Origin: Belnapia mucosa
GTDB taxonomy: Bacteria; Pseudomonadota; Alphaproteobacteria; Acetobacterales; Acetobacteraceae
NCBI RefSeq assembly: GCF_016775475.1
Contig: NZ_JAEUXJ010000001.1
Location: 558,001-622,000 of the forward strand
DNA length: 64,000 bases
Direction: 5' to 3'
Positions 38,641-47,362 of this stretch are shown one piece after another; positions within the stretch are counted from its first letter, which is position 1, and each line of letters starts with the position of its first letter. The translations under genes were made by a program, and so were the position numbers. The notes beneath the pieces were generated by a model, which was not told the origin of the DNA, ran no database searches, and was given only the letters and a program-made list of their open reading frames with translations.

Positions 38641-39066
38641 TCAGGGATGCACGAGGCGGCGCAGCAGGGCGTGCAGGGTGGCGCGCTCCGCCTCGCTCAG
38701 CGTCTCGGTCAGGCCGTGGTCGAGCCCTTCGACGATGTGCGCCAGCCGGGCGAAAAGCTGCTCGCCATCCGAGGTCAGGCGCAGCCGCACGGCCCGGCCT
38801 TCCTCCTCCTGCCGCGCCACCAGCCCCTCGCGTTCGAGCTGGGCCTGGAGGGTGGCAAGGTTCGGCCGCTTCAGCCGCAGGGCATCGGCGATCTCATGCG
38901 GCCGGCAGCCGGGATTGTCGTGGATGACGCCGAGGATGGAATAGCGGGTGGGCGTGATGCCCATCGCATCCAGCCTCGCGTGGAACTCGTCATAGACCCG
39001 GAGCTGCGCGAGGCGCAGCAGGAAACCCGTGGTGCCTTCGAGGCGCGCGAGGTCGAGGGAGGCCAT
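38641..39066 (-). CDS. MarR-family transcriptional regulator
   Basis: 141 residues with the MarR winged helix: GITPTRYSILGVIHDNPG, ADALRLKRPNLATLQAQLE, and EEEGRAVRLRLTSDGEQL at the wing. Adjacent to thioesterase and thiolase genes, so an aromatic or acyl-CoA ligand is plausible. A minus-strand TTGCCA-N16-TTAAGC in the 50 bases upstream may be its promoter. Confidence 0.9.
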   Translation of the reverse strand: MASLDLARLEGTTGFLLRLAQLRVYDEFHARLDAMGITPTRYSILGVIHDNPGCRPHEIADALRLKRPNLATLQAQLEREGLVARQEEEGRAVRLRLTSDGEQLFARLAHIVEGLDHGLTETLSEAERATLHALLRRLVHP

Positions 39067-39116
39067 GCCTCACCCGGCTTAAGGCGGGCCTCCCGGGCTG
39101 GCAAGCGGGAGCGGCC

Positions 39117-40685
39117 CTAGCGCCCGGCGCGGCGCATGTTCCAGAAGACCGGGAAGCCGACCGGCAGCACGCCATCGATCTCGGCCCTGTGCGCGGCGGG
39201 GACGGAGAACTGGCCGGTGAAGGCCATCAGCCCATTCTCATGGACATGGCGCTGGATCTCGCCCGCCAGGGCGAGGCGGCGCTTCGCATCCGGCTCCCGC
39301 GCGAACTCGTCCACCAGCGGAGTCATGGTCGGGTCGCAATACCAGCCGGGATAGTTGTTGGTGCAGTTATAGGCCACGGCGTAATGGGCCAGCGGATTGA
39401 GGATGTCGAAGCCGGTGAAGACCACCGGCATCAGGGACCAGCCGCCGCGCCCTGGCGGCTCGCGCGAGAGGCGGCGCTGCGCCTGGCTGCTGTAGTCGCT
39501 CGCCACCACATCGACATTGAAGCCGGCGCGCTGCAGCCGGTCGATGATGACGAGGGCCATTGGGTTGATGGTCACGCTGTCCGTGCTGTGCAGGAAGACC
39601 ACCGGCTCATTCGCATAGCCGCCCTCGCGCAGCAGGGCGCGGGCGCGCTCCAGGCCCGGCTGGCGCAGCGCCTCGGTCCCCGCCTCGCTCGCATAGGGGC
39701 CGCCGCACATGAAGATGGACTGGCACCAGGGCAGGGTCATGCTGGAGGGGAGGCCAAGCCCGGCCAGGATCTCGCCCTGGTCCAGCGCCTGCTGCAGCGC
39801 GCGGCGGAGGATGGGTTTGTCGAAGGGCGGGTGGATATGGTTGATCGCGATCGCGCCCATGATCTGGGCGATCGGCCGCGGGCTGACCAGCCGGATGTTC
39901 CGGTCCCGCGACAGGCGGGCGATGAAGTCGGTCGGGACATATTCCACGTAATCCGCCTCGCCGGCCTGCAGCGCCGCGACGCGGGTGGCGGGATCGGGCA
40001 GGCTGACGAAATCGATGCGGTCGAGATGCGCGACCTTGCCGCCGGCCAGCCCATTGGCCGGCTCCGGCCGCGGCCGGTAGGCGGGGTTGCGGCGGAAGAT
40101 GGCGCGGTCGCCCGGGCGCCATTCCTCGCGACTGAAGGTATAGGGGCCGGAACCCACGGTCTCCGTCACCGGCCGGGTCGGATCGGTCGCCGCCATCCGC
40201 GCCGGCATCATGAAGGGGATCTGGGCGGCGGGCTTGCCGATCGCCTCGATCACCTGGCTGAAGGGCTGGGCCAACTCCAGCACGAAGGTCCGCTCGTCCA
40301 CCACCCGCAACCCGCGGGACGCCGCCATCAGCCGGCTGCCGAGCCCATCCCGCCGGCCCCAGCGGCGGAGCGAGGCGACACAATCCTCGGCCGTCACCGG
40401 CGCGCCGTCATGCCAGGCGAGGCCGGGGCGGAGACGGAAGGTCCAGGTCAACCCGTCCGGGCTGCTCTCCCAGCCTTCCAGCATCTGCGGGTGGTAGCGG
40501 CCCTCGCTATCCATGCTGATCAGCGTGTCGAAGACGAGATAGGCATAGGCGCGGGTGACGTTGGAGGTGGTGATGATCGGGTCGAGCACCTGCAGCTCGA
40601 GATTCATCACCACGCGCAGCGGCTGGGCGGCGGCGGGCAGGGCGAGGGCGGCCGCCAGGGCCAGTCCGAGGAAGAAGCGCCGCAT
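39117..40685 (-). CDS. ABC transporter substrate-binding protein, family 5
   Basis: 522 residues, leader ending PAAAQ. Blocks VFDTLISMD, LTWTFRLRPGLAWHDGAPVTAEDCVASLRRW and VGSGPYTF define the peptide/opine class. It is a paralogue of the 10279-11883 protein, and no permease is adjacent. On the minus strand TAGGCT (40711-40716) lies 25 bases before its ATG, a candidate -10. Divergent from the 2OG-Fe oxygenase. Confidence 0.9.
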   Translation of the reverse strand: MRRFFLGLALAAALALPAAAQPLRVVMNLELQVLDPIITTSNVTRAYAYLVFDTLISMDSEGRYHPQMLEGWESSPDGLTWTFRLRPGLAWHDGAPVTAEDCVASLRRWGRRDGLGSRLMAASRGLRVVDERTFVLELAQPFSQVIEAIGKPAAQIPFMMPARMAATDPTRPVTETVGSGPYTFSREEWRPGDRAIFRRNPAYRPRPEPANGLAGGKVAHLDRIDFVSLPDPATRVAALQAGEADYVEYVPTDFIARLSRDRNIRLVSPRPIAQIMGAIAINHIHPPFDKPILRRALQQALDQGEILAGLGLPSSMTLPWCQSIFMCGGPYASEAGTEALRQPGLERARALLREGGYANEPVVFLHSTDSVTINPMALVIIDRLQRAGFNVDVVASDYSSQAQRRLSREPPGRGGWSLMPVVFTGFDILNPLAHYAVAYNCTNNYPGWYCDPTMTPLVDEFAREPDAKRRLALAGEIQRHVHENGLMAFTGQFSVPAAHRAEIDGVLPVGFPVFWNMRRAGR

Positions 40686-40803
40686 CCGATCCGTCTCCCG
40701 CTATCGGGGCAGCCTAGGCGGCGCTGCCTTCGGGGCGCAACCGCCCCTGGTCGCCCGCCACAGCCCGTGCTGGACTGGCCCCAGCCGCAGGAGGACTCCC
40801 GGG

Positions 40804-41811
40804 ATGAGCCAGGCCGCCACGACCGCTGAGGGGCCGGAAGGCCGCATCCCCGTGCTGGATATCGGCCCGATGCTGGCCGGCGAGCCGGGGGCGGTGGACC
40901 ATCTCGCCCGCAGCATCGCCCGGAGCTGCGAGGATACCGGCTTCCTGGTGCTGGCCCATCACGGCATCCCGCAGCCGCTGATCGATGGCTGCTTCGCCGC
41001 CGCCGCCGAGTTCTTCGCCCTGCCGGAGGAGGAGAAGCTGGCGCTGGCGGTGGGCGAGATCAATCTCGGCTTCCTGCCGACCGGCGCGCAGGTCATCCGC
41101 ACCTCGACCATCCATCGCAATACCAAGCCGAACCTGAACGAGAGCTTCTACATCTCGCACGACTACGCGCCGGATGATCCCGCCATCGTGGAGGGCAAGC
41201 CGATGGTCGGGTTGAACCGCTGGCCGCCGAACCTGCCCGGCTTCCGCGAGGCCACCATGGCCTATTACAGCGCGATGCGTGGCCTCGCGCAGCGAATGCT
41301 GCCGGCCTTCGCCCGGGCGCTGGACCTGCCGCCCGATTACTTCAAGGCGGATTTCGCCGAGCCGAGCTGCACGCTGCGCCTCATCCGCTACCAGCCGCAG
41401 CCCGAGGCGGAAGCCGACCGCTTCGGCTTCGCCCCGCATATCGACACCAATTTCATCACCTTCCTCGCCCAGTCCGCGTTGCCGGGTCTGGAAGTTCGGA
41501 CGCGGGAGGGGACCTGGCTGCGGCCGCCGGCCATCCCTGGCACCTTCGTCGTCAACACGGCCGAGATGCTCGGCCGTTATTCCAACGACCGCTTCGCGCC
41601 GACGCCCCACCGCGTCGTCAACAACAACCGGGCGATGCGCTACGCCATCCCCTTCTTCTTCGGTCCCGCCAATGACGCGGTGATCAAGGTGGTGCCGAGC
41701 TGCACCGGGCCGGACAACCCGCCGAAATACGAGCCGCTGCTCTATCTGGATCACCGGCTGAAGCTGAACCGGACCAATTTCGCCCATCGCCAGGCCCAGG
41801 CCTCGGCCTGA
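40804..41811 (+). CDS. Isopenicillin-N-synthase-type 2OG-Fe(II) oxygenase
   Basis: 335 residues. N-terminal DIOX-N region (IPVLDIGPML, GFLVLAHHGIP), then the jelly-roll core with Fe ligands H212 and D214 (PHIDTNF) and H269 (TPHRVV), and the Arg of MRYAIPFF for 2-oxoglutarate. Family members oxidise small molecules, for example pyrimidines (thymine 7-hydroxylase), gibberellins and beta-lactams; the substrate here is unknown. GGAGGA precedes the ATG. It leads the pot-type importer cluster by 130 bases. Confidence 0.88.
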   Translation: MSQAATTAEGPEGRIPVLDIGPMLAGEPGAVDHLARSIARSCEDTGFLVLAHHGIPQPLIDGCFAAAAEFFALPEEEKLALAVGEINLGFLPTGAQVIRTSTIHRNTKPNLNESFYISHDYAPDDPAIVEGKPMVGLNRWPPNLPGFREATMAYYSAMRGLAQRMLPAFARALDLPPDYFKADFAEPSCTLRLIRYQPQPEAEADRFGFAPHIDTNFITFLAQSALPGLEVRTREGTWLRPPAIPGTFVVNTAEMLGRYSNDRFAPTPHRVVNNNRAMRYAIPFFFGPANDAVIKVVPSCTGPDNPPKYEPLLYLDHRLKLNRTNFAHRQAQASA

Positions 41812-41817
41812 CTGCCC

Positions 41818-41844
41818 GCGGCGCGGTCACGCCGCGCGGGGTTT
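41818..41844 (+). terminator. Possible terminator after the 2OG-Fe oxygenase gene
   Basis: GCGGCG (41818-41823), a 6-base loop, CGCCGC (41830-41835), then GCGGGGTTT. Weak, as the T-run is short and separated. Confidence 0.35.
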
Positions 41845-41941
41845 GGGCAATTCCGGTCTGGCAGCGGCGCCTTTCCCCCTGCGTCCGCCTTGAAGCGGGG
41901 GCGGGTTCTGCCGCAGGCTCGCGGGCGAGGGGGATCTTCGC

Positions 41942-42958
41942 CTGCCTGACACATCCGTCCTGCATGTCGGCCAGACCGGCCGCGGTGCCATCGAATTCGT
42001 CAAGGTGACCAAGCGCTTCGGCGGCGCGGTCGCGGTGGATGCGCTCGACCTGAAGATTCCGGCAGGCACCTATTGCTGCCTGCTCGGGCCATCGGGCTGC
42101 GGCAAGACGACCAGCCTGCGCATGCTCGCGGGGCATGAGCGGCAGAGCAGCGGCGACATCCTGCTCAACAATTCCGAGATCAGCGGCCTGCCGCCGGCCC
42201 GGCGCGGTACGGCGATGATGTTTCAGTCTTATGCGCTCTTCCCGCATCTGACCTGCCTTGACAATGTCGCCTTCAGCCTGCGCATGCGCGGCGTCCTGAA
42301 GGCGGAGCGCCATGCCAAGGCGCGCGAGATGCTGCGGCTGGTTGAGCTGGAGGCGCTGGCGGACCGGCTGCCGGCGCAGCTCTCGGGCGGGCAGCAGCAG
42401 CGCGTGGCGCTGGCCCGGGCGCTGGTGACCAACCCCGCGGCGCTGCTGCTGGACGAACCGCTCTCGGCGCTCGACCCCTTCCTGCGCGGCCGGGTGCGGG
42501 CCGAGCTGAAGCGCTTCCAGCGCGAGCTCGGCATTACCTTCGTCCATGTCACCCACAGCCAGGACGAGGCGCTGGCCTTGGCCGACTTGGTGGTGCTGAT
42601 GAAGGACGGGCGGATCGAGCAGCAGGGCACGCCCTTCGAGGTTTTCGACGCCCCGCGCACCGCCTTCGCCGCGCGCTTCATGGGCGGGCACAATGTCATC
42701 CGCCTGCCCGAGGGGCTGATCGCGGTACGGACTGACCGTACGCGGCTGCTGCCGCCGGGCGCCGGCGCGGTGCCGGCCACCATCCGCGATGTCGAATATA
42801 CCGGCACCGGCTATGCCGTGACCCTGATCGGCCCAGGCCGCGAGGAATGGACGGCGTTGGTGGATGAGGCCGCGCTGCGGGCGCGGCCGCTGGAGTCCGG
42901 CCAGGCGGTGGGCCTCGGCTGGGATAGGGAAGACCTCCGCCCCCTGGCGGAAGACTGA
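41942..42958 (+). CDS. potA: PotA-type spermidine/putrescine-class ABC ATPase
   Basis: ATPase of the PotABCD-class importer: Walker A GPSGCGKTT, signature LSGGQQQR, Walker B LLLDEPLSALD, H-loop VTHSQ, TOBE-like C-terminus. The only canonical start, GTG 42005, would cut off the first core strand (AIEFVKVTKRFGG). The open frame back to a stop at 41891 has no ATG, GTG or TTG, but a CTG at 41942 stands 8 bases after GAGGGGG and gives PDTSVLHVGQTG and then a complete first strand. I therefore place the start at CTG, length 338; GTG 42005 (317 residues) is the fallback. Confidence 0.85.
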   Translation: MPDTSVLHVGQTGRGAIEFVKVTKRFGGAVAVDALDLKIPAGTYCCLLGPSGCGKTTSLRMLAGHERQSSGDILLNNSEISGLPPARRGTAMMFQSYALFPHLTCLDNVAFSLRMRGVLKAERHAKAREMLRLVELEALADRLPAQLSGGQQQRVALARALVTNPAALLLDEPLSALDPFLRGRVRAELKRFQRELGITFVHVTHSQDEALALADLVVLMKDGRIEQQGTPFEVFDAPRTAFAARFMGGHNVIRLPEGLIAVRTDRTRLLPPGAGAVPATIRDVEYTGTGYAVTLIGPGREEWTALVDEAALRARPLESGQAVGLGWDREDLRPLAED

Positions 42959-42981
42959 TGCCACAGAAGGAGAATCCAGGC

Positions 42982-44238
42982 ATGGACACGACGCTTCCGA
43001 CCGGCCGCCGCCGGCTGCTGCAGGGCGCGGCGGGAATCGCCGCCGGCCTCGCCGCCCCAGCGGTGCATGCGCAAGGCGCGGTGACGCTCCGCTATGTCGG
43101 CACGGCGGTGAACCAGCATGCCGGCATCAAGGAGAAGGTGAAGGAGGATCTCGGCATCACGCTCGAGTATATCCCTGTCACCTCGGACGATGTGGTGCGG
43201 CGCGCGGTGACGCAGCCGAACAGCCTCGACATCCTCGATGCCGAATACTGGATGCTGAAGAAGATCATCCCCTCGGGCAACCTGATGGGCATGGATGCGA
43301 ACCGCATCAAGCTGGTCAACGAGATCAGCACGGTCTTCACCAAGGGCGAGGTGGCGGGGAAGAAGATCGGCGACCAGGGCACGGCACCGATCAAGGTCAG
43401 CTACCTGCCCACGAAGGACGGCAAGACCTTCGCCACCGGCCAGACCCAGTGGCTGACGCTGATCCCGACCACCTACAATGCCGACACGCTCGGCATCCGC
43501 CCGGACCGCGTGGGCCGGCCGATCGAGAGCTGGGCGGAGCTGCTGAACCCGGAATTCAAGGGCAAGGCGAGCATCCTCAACATCCCCTCCATCGGCATCA
43601 TGGATGCGGCGATGGCGGTGGAGGCGATGGGCCGGCACAAATATGCCGACAAGGGCAACATGACCCGGGCCGAGATCGACCTCACCATGCGGGTGCTGAC
43701 CGAGGCGAAGCGTGCCGGGCAGTTCCGCGCCTTCTGGAAGGACTTCAACGAGAGCGTCAACCTGATGGCCTCGGGCGAGACCGTCATCCAGTCGATGTGG
43801 TCGCCGGCGGTGACGGCGGTGCGCAGCCGCGGCATCCCCTGCACCTACCAGCCGCTGAAGGAGGGCTACCGCGCCTGGGCCGCGGGCTTCGGACTGCCGA
43901 AGACGCTGAGCGGGCGGAAGCTTGATGCCGCCTATGACTTCATCAACTGGTTCCTCTCCGGCTGGGCCGGCGCCTTCCTCAACCGCCAGGGCTACTACTC
44001 CGCGGTGTTGTCGACCGCGCAGAAGAGCATGCAGCCCTTTGAGTGGGATTTCTGGATGATGGGCAAGCCGGCAGCGCAGGACATCAAGGCGCCCGACGGC
44101 ACGGTGATGGAGAAGGCCGGCAGCGTGCGCGACGGCGGCAGCTTCGAGGCCCGCATGGGCGCCGTCGCCTGCTGGAACGCGGTCATGGATGAGAACGACT
44201 ACATGGTCAGGAAATGGAATGAGTTCATCGCCGCCTGA
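42982..44238 (+). CDS. potD: PotD-type periplasmic binding protein
   Basis: 418 residues with a twin-arginine-like leader (TGRRRLLQGAAG, ending VHAQG). Family 1 binding protein of the polyamine/iron class, with NPEFKGKASILN and a C-terminal helix ENDYMVRKWNEF. AGGAG lies about 9 bases before the ATG at 42982, so I reject the ATG at 42958 that overlaps the potA stop. Polyamine is only the class name: similar proteins bind other small cations and zwitterions. Confidence 0.88.
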   Translation: MDTTLPTGRRRLLQGAAGIAAGLAAPAVHAQGAVTLRYVGTAVNQHAGIKEKVKEDLGITLEYIPVTSDDVVRRAVTQPNSLDILDAEYWMLKKIIPSGNLMGMDANRIKLVNEISTVFTKGEVAGKKIGDQGTAPIKVSYLPTKDGKTFATGQTQWLTLIPTTYNADTLGIRPDRVGRPIESWAELLNPEFKGKASILNIPSIGIMDAAMAVEAMGRHKYADKGNMTRAEIDLTMRVLTEAKRAGQFRAFWKDFNESVNLMASGETVIQSMWSPAVTAVRSRGIPCTYQPLKEGYRAWAAGFGLPKTLSGRKLDAAYDFINWFLSGWAGAFLNRQGYYSAVLSTAQKSMQPFEWDFWMMGKPAAQDIKAPDGTVMEKAGSVRDGGSFEARMGAVACWNAVMDENDYMVRKWNEFIAA

Positions 44239-45121
44239 CCGCCGCCCCATGGGCCGTCCGGTGGCGCCGCTGCTCCAGGCGGCGCCACTGGCGCTGGTGC
44301 TGCTGCTGTTCTTCGTGTTCCCGCTGCTGGCGACCGCGGTCGTCAGCCTGTGGAACTATACCGAATACTCGCTGGTGCCGGATGTCACCCAGCGCAACTA
44401 TGTCGAGATGTTCGAGGGCTGTTCGAACCTGGGCGAGGGGCTCTGCACGACCTTCCGCACCTATCTCTCGACGCTCCGGCTCTGCGCCATGGTCTGGGCC
44501 TTCACCACGCTCTTCGGCTTCGCCATCTCCTATTTCCTCGCCTTCCACATCCGGTCGGACACGATGCGGATGGCGCTCTTCCTCGTCTGCACGGCGCCCT
44601 TCCTCACCTCCAACGTCATCCGCATGATCTCCTGGCTGCCGCTGCTGGGGCGGGAGGGGGTGGTGAACCAGTTCCTGATCTCGACCGGGGTGGTGGACCA
44701 GCCGCAGGACTGGCTGCTCTTCTCCGATTTCTCGGTCGTGCTGGCTTTCGTGCATCTCTACACGCTCTTCGTGACGGTGCCGGTCTTCAACAGCATGATG
44801 CGGATCGACCGCCGCCTGCTGGAAGCTGCGCAGGATGCGGGGGCGAGTGGCTGGCAGACGCTGTGGCACGTCGTCATCCCGCTGACCAAGCCGGGCCTCG
44901 TCATCGGCTCCATTTTCGTCATCGTGCTGGTGATGGGCGATTTCGTGACCATCGGCGTGATGGGCGGCCAGCAGATCGCCTCCATCGGCAAGGTGATCCA
45001 GGTGCAGATGTCCTACCTGCAATTCCCGGCGGCCGCGGCGCAGGCGGTGGTGCTGCTCGGCCTGGTGCTGCTGGTGATCGCGGTGATGACCAGGCTGATT
45101 GATATCCGGCGGGAGCTGTGA
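44219..45121 (+). CDS. potB: PotB-type permease
   Basis: 300 residues, six helices, with the EAA loop LLEAAQDAGASGWQTLWHVVIPL. The ATG at 44219 lies inside the potD 3' end (20-base overlap); a second candidate at 44249 exists. Next to potC with a 1-base overlap (TGATG). Confidence 0.9.
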   Translation: MSSSPPDRRPMGRPVAPLLQAAPLALVLLLFFVFPLLATAVVSLWNYTEYSLVPDVTQRNYVEMFEGCSNLGEGLCTTFRTYLSTLRLCAMVWAFTTLFGFAISYFLAFHIRSDTMRMALFLVCTAPFLTSNVIRMISWLPLLGREGVVNQFLISTGVVDQPQDWLLFSDFSVVLAFVHLYTLFVTVPVFNSMMRIDRRLLEAAQDAGASGWQTLWHVVIPLTKPGLVIGSIFVIVLVMGDFVTIGVMGGQQIASIGKVIQVQMSYLQFPAAAAQAVVLLGLVLLVIAVMTRLIDIRREL

Positions 45122-46008
45122 TGGACGAGGATCGCCGCCCGCTCTCCTTCTGGCTGCTGGGAGCTGTCTTCCTGGCCTTCGTCGTCTTCCTCTATGGGCC
45201 GACGCTGACCATCCTCGTCCTCTCCTTCCAGGGGCCGGAGGGCGGATTGACCTTCCCGCTGCGGGGCGTCTCGACGCATTGGTACGAGCTGCTCTGGCGC
45301 GGCTCCGGGGTGATCGATATCTGGGCCTCCTTCCGGCGCTCGCTGTGGCTCGGCCTCGTGGTCATGGTGCTGACGACAGTGATCTCGCTTCTTGCGGGCT
45401 ATGCCTTCCGGCGGCGCTTCTTCGGCCAGGGGCTGCTCTTCAACCTGACCATCGCCAGCCTGATCGTGCCCTCCATCGTCGTCTCGCTCGGCATCGCTCT
45501 CGAATTCCGCCTGCTCGACGATGCGGTGAAGGCTTTCGCCGAGGAGCACGGGATCGAATGGCTGAACGAGGGCTACACCACGGCGATGGGGCTCTTCACA
45601 TCCGGGTTGGGGGCGCATCTCACCTGGACCTTGCCCTTCGGCCTGCTCATCATGTTCGCCGTGTTCAACCGGTTTCCCAACGACCTGGAGGAGGCGGCGC
45701 GCGATCTCGGCGCCTCCCCCTGGCAGGTCTTCCGCCATGTGGTGCTGCCGCTGGTGGCGCCGAGCTTGGTCGGCGTTGCGCTCTTTGGCTTCACCCTGTC
45801 CTGGGACGAGATCGCGCGGACCAGCCAGGCGATCGGCGATGCCAATACCCTGCCGCTCGAGCTCCAGGGCCTCACCAGCACGGTGACGACGCCGGAGATC
45901 TATGCGCTCGGGACGGTGGTGACGGGCGTCTCGGTGCTGGTGATCGTGTTGGCCTTCCTCGGCGTCTCCATCGCCAAGCGCCGGGCAGCGAAGCGGGTGC
46001 TCGGATGA
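45121..46008 (+). CDS. potC: PotC-type permease
   Basis: 295 residues, six helices; the coupling loop LEEAARDLGASPWQVFRHVVLPL is clear. It starts at ATG within the potB stop (TGATG) and its own stop overlaps the next small gene (ATGA), so four or five genes form one transcript. Confidence 0.9.
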   Translation: MDEDRRPLSFWLLGAVFLAFVVFLYGPTLTILVLSFQGPEGGLTFPLRGVSTHWYELLWRGSGVIDIWASFRRSLWLGLVVMVLTTVISLLAGYAFRRRFFGQGLLFNLTIASLIVPSIVVSLGIALEFRLLDDAVKAFAEEHGIEWLNEGYTTAMGLFTSGLGAHLTWTLPFGLLIMFAVFNRFPNDLEEAARDLGASPWQVFRHVVLPLVAPSLVGVALFGFTLSWDEIARTSQAIGDANTLPLELQGLTSTVTTPEIYALGTVVTGVSVLVIVLAFLGVSIAKRRAAKRVLG

Positions 46009-46301
46009 CGGCTGAGGAATTGCTGCAGGCGGCCCGGACGGGCGCGCAGCCGCCAGGGTTGCCGGGCCCTCTGCGCGCCCTGGCCGAGGATGCGCGCGGC
46101 GATTGGGAAGCGGCCCATGCGGCGGCCCAGGCGGGCGACGATGCCGAGAGCGCCTGGGTGCATGCCTATCTGCACCGCAAGGAGGGCGACCTCGCCAATG
46201 CCGGCTACTGGTACAGTCGCGCCGGCCGGGTGAAGCCGGCCGGCACGCTCGAGGAGGAGTGGCTGGCGATCGCCCGCGCGCTGCTGGCTCAGGCGGGCTG
46301 A
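46005..46301 (+). CDS. Small conserved-looking protein with TPR-like repeat
   Basis: 98 residues. The ATG overlaps the potC stop by 4 bases. The segment [26 protein letters not shown] resembles a Sel1/TPR helix pair; the rest is helical and acidic, with no signal peptide. The coupling to the importer suggests a soluble helper of the pathway, but no function is known. The 3' end overlaps the convergent hydrolase gene by 13 bases. Confidence 0.72.
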   Translation: MTAEELLQAARTGAQPPGLPGPLRALAEDARGDWEAAHAAAQAGDDAESAWVHAYLHRKEGDLANAGYWYSRAGRVKPAGTLEEEWLAIARALLAQAG

Positions 46302-47170
46302 GGCGAACGGCGCCGGAAGTCCTGCGCCATCTCCTCCAGCGTGACGAAGCGCACGCCGGGATGCTTCAGCATATGGGTGATGAGGCGTTCCAGCATCATC
46401 TGCACCTGCGGCCGGCCCGAGACATCGGGGTGGATGGTCATCGGTACCACGGCATAGTCGTATTCGCGGTAGATGAAGTCGAAATGGTCGCGCCAGATCT
46501 GCTCAAGCTGGTGCGGCGAGACATAGCCGTGGCTGTTCGGGAATTTCTTGATGAACATCATCGGCGGCAGATCGTCGAGATACCAGGAGGCCGGAATCTC
46601 GACGAGGCCAGTGGTCTGGCCCTTGGTGAAGGGTCGCATCCAGCTCTCGGCCGGCTTGGAATAGTCGATCGGCGTCCAGCCATCGCCGGTGCGGACGTAG
46701 TAGGGCGTGCAGTCGTGATGCATCAGCGAGTGGTCGTAGGCGATGCCGCGCTCGACCAGGATCTCGATGCTGGTCGCGCTCACCTCCCACCAGGGCGCGA
46801 CATAGCCGACCGGCTTCCGGCCCCAGTGCTTCTCGATCAGGGTGATGCACTTGTCGAAGATGGCTTCCTCCTGCTGGCGGGAAAGCGCCAGCGGGTTCTC
46901 GTGGCTGTAGCCATGCAGGCCGATCTCGTGCCCCGCTTTGGCGACCATGTCGGTCTGTTCGGGGAAGCTTTCGATGGTATGGCCGGGGATAAACCAGCTC
47001 TGCTTCAGGCCGAAGCGCTCGAACAGCCGCAGGATGCGCGGCATGCCGACCTCGGCCGCGAAGACGCCACGGCTGATGTCGCCCGGGCTGTCCTCGCCCA
47101 TATAGCTGCCGAGCCAGCCCGCCACCGCATCGCAATGGATGCTGAAGGCGCAGAGGATTTCCTTGGCCAT
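46289..47170 (-). CDS. HpPgdA/cyclic-imide-hydrolase-type polysaccharide-deacetylase-fold hydrolase
   Basis: 293 residues, no signal peptide, cytosolic. The NodB-fold metal and catalytic residues fall exactly where HpPgdA has them: D14 (HCDAVAG), H86 and H90 (HGYSHE). Other blocks: [52 protein letters not shown]. The family includes Helicobacter HpPgdA, PuuE-type allantoinase relatives and bacterial cyclic imidases. Being cytosolic and next to an amidase and an importer favours ring opening of an imide or ureide over cell-wall deacetylation. One difference: D12 of HpPgdA is a His here. AGGGAC precedes the ATG. Confidence 0.85.
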   Translation of the reverse strand: MAKEILCAFSIHCDAVAGWLGSYMGEDSPGDISRGVFAAEVGMPRILRLFERFGLKQSWFIPGHTIESFPEQTDMVAKAGHEIGLHGYSHENPLALSRQQEEAIFDKCITLIEKHWGRKPVGYVAPWWEVSATSIEILVERGIAYDHSLMHHDCTPYYVRTGDGWTPIDYSKPAESWMRPFTKGQTTGLVEIPASWYLDDLPPMMFIKKFPNSHGYVSPHQLEQIWRDHFDFIYREYDYAVVPMTIHPDVSGRPQVQMMLERLITHMLKHPGVRFVTLEEMAQDFRRRSPQPA

Positions 47171-47362
47171 GTCCCTGATCCCTTGTCTTTGGCGCGGGCC
47201 CGGCGCCCGATCTCATCGATCGCCACCGCGTTGATGATATCGGCATAACGCCTTCCGGCATCCCCCGGCTTCTGATCCGCCGCGAAGATGTTGCGTGCCC
47301 CTCTCGCCTCGCTGCCCCGATGGCATGATGATGGCGAGCCACATGCCGGGCAGGAGGGCCGC

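Noticed and set aside
46289..47170. Exported peptidoglycan deacetylase
   Set aside because: There is no signal peptide or membrane anchor, and the neighbours are catabolic.
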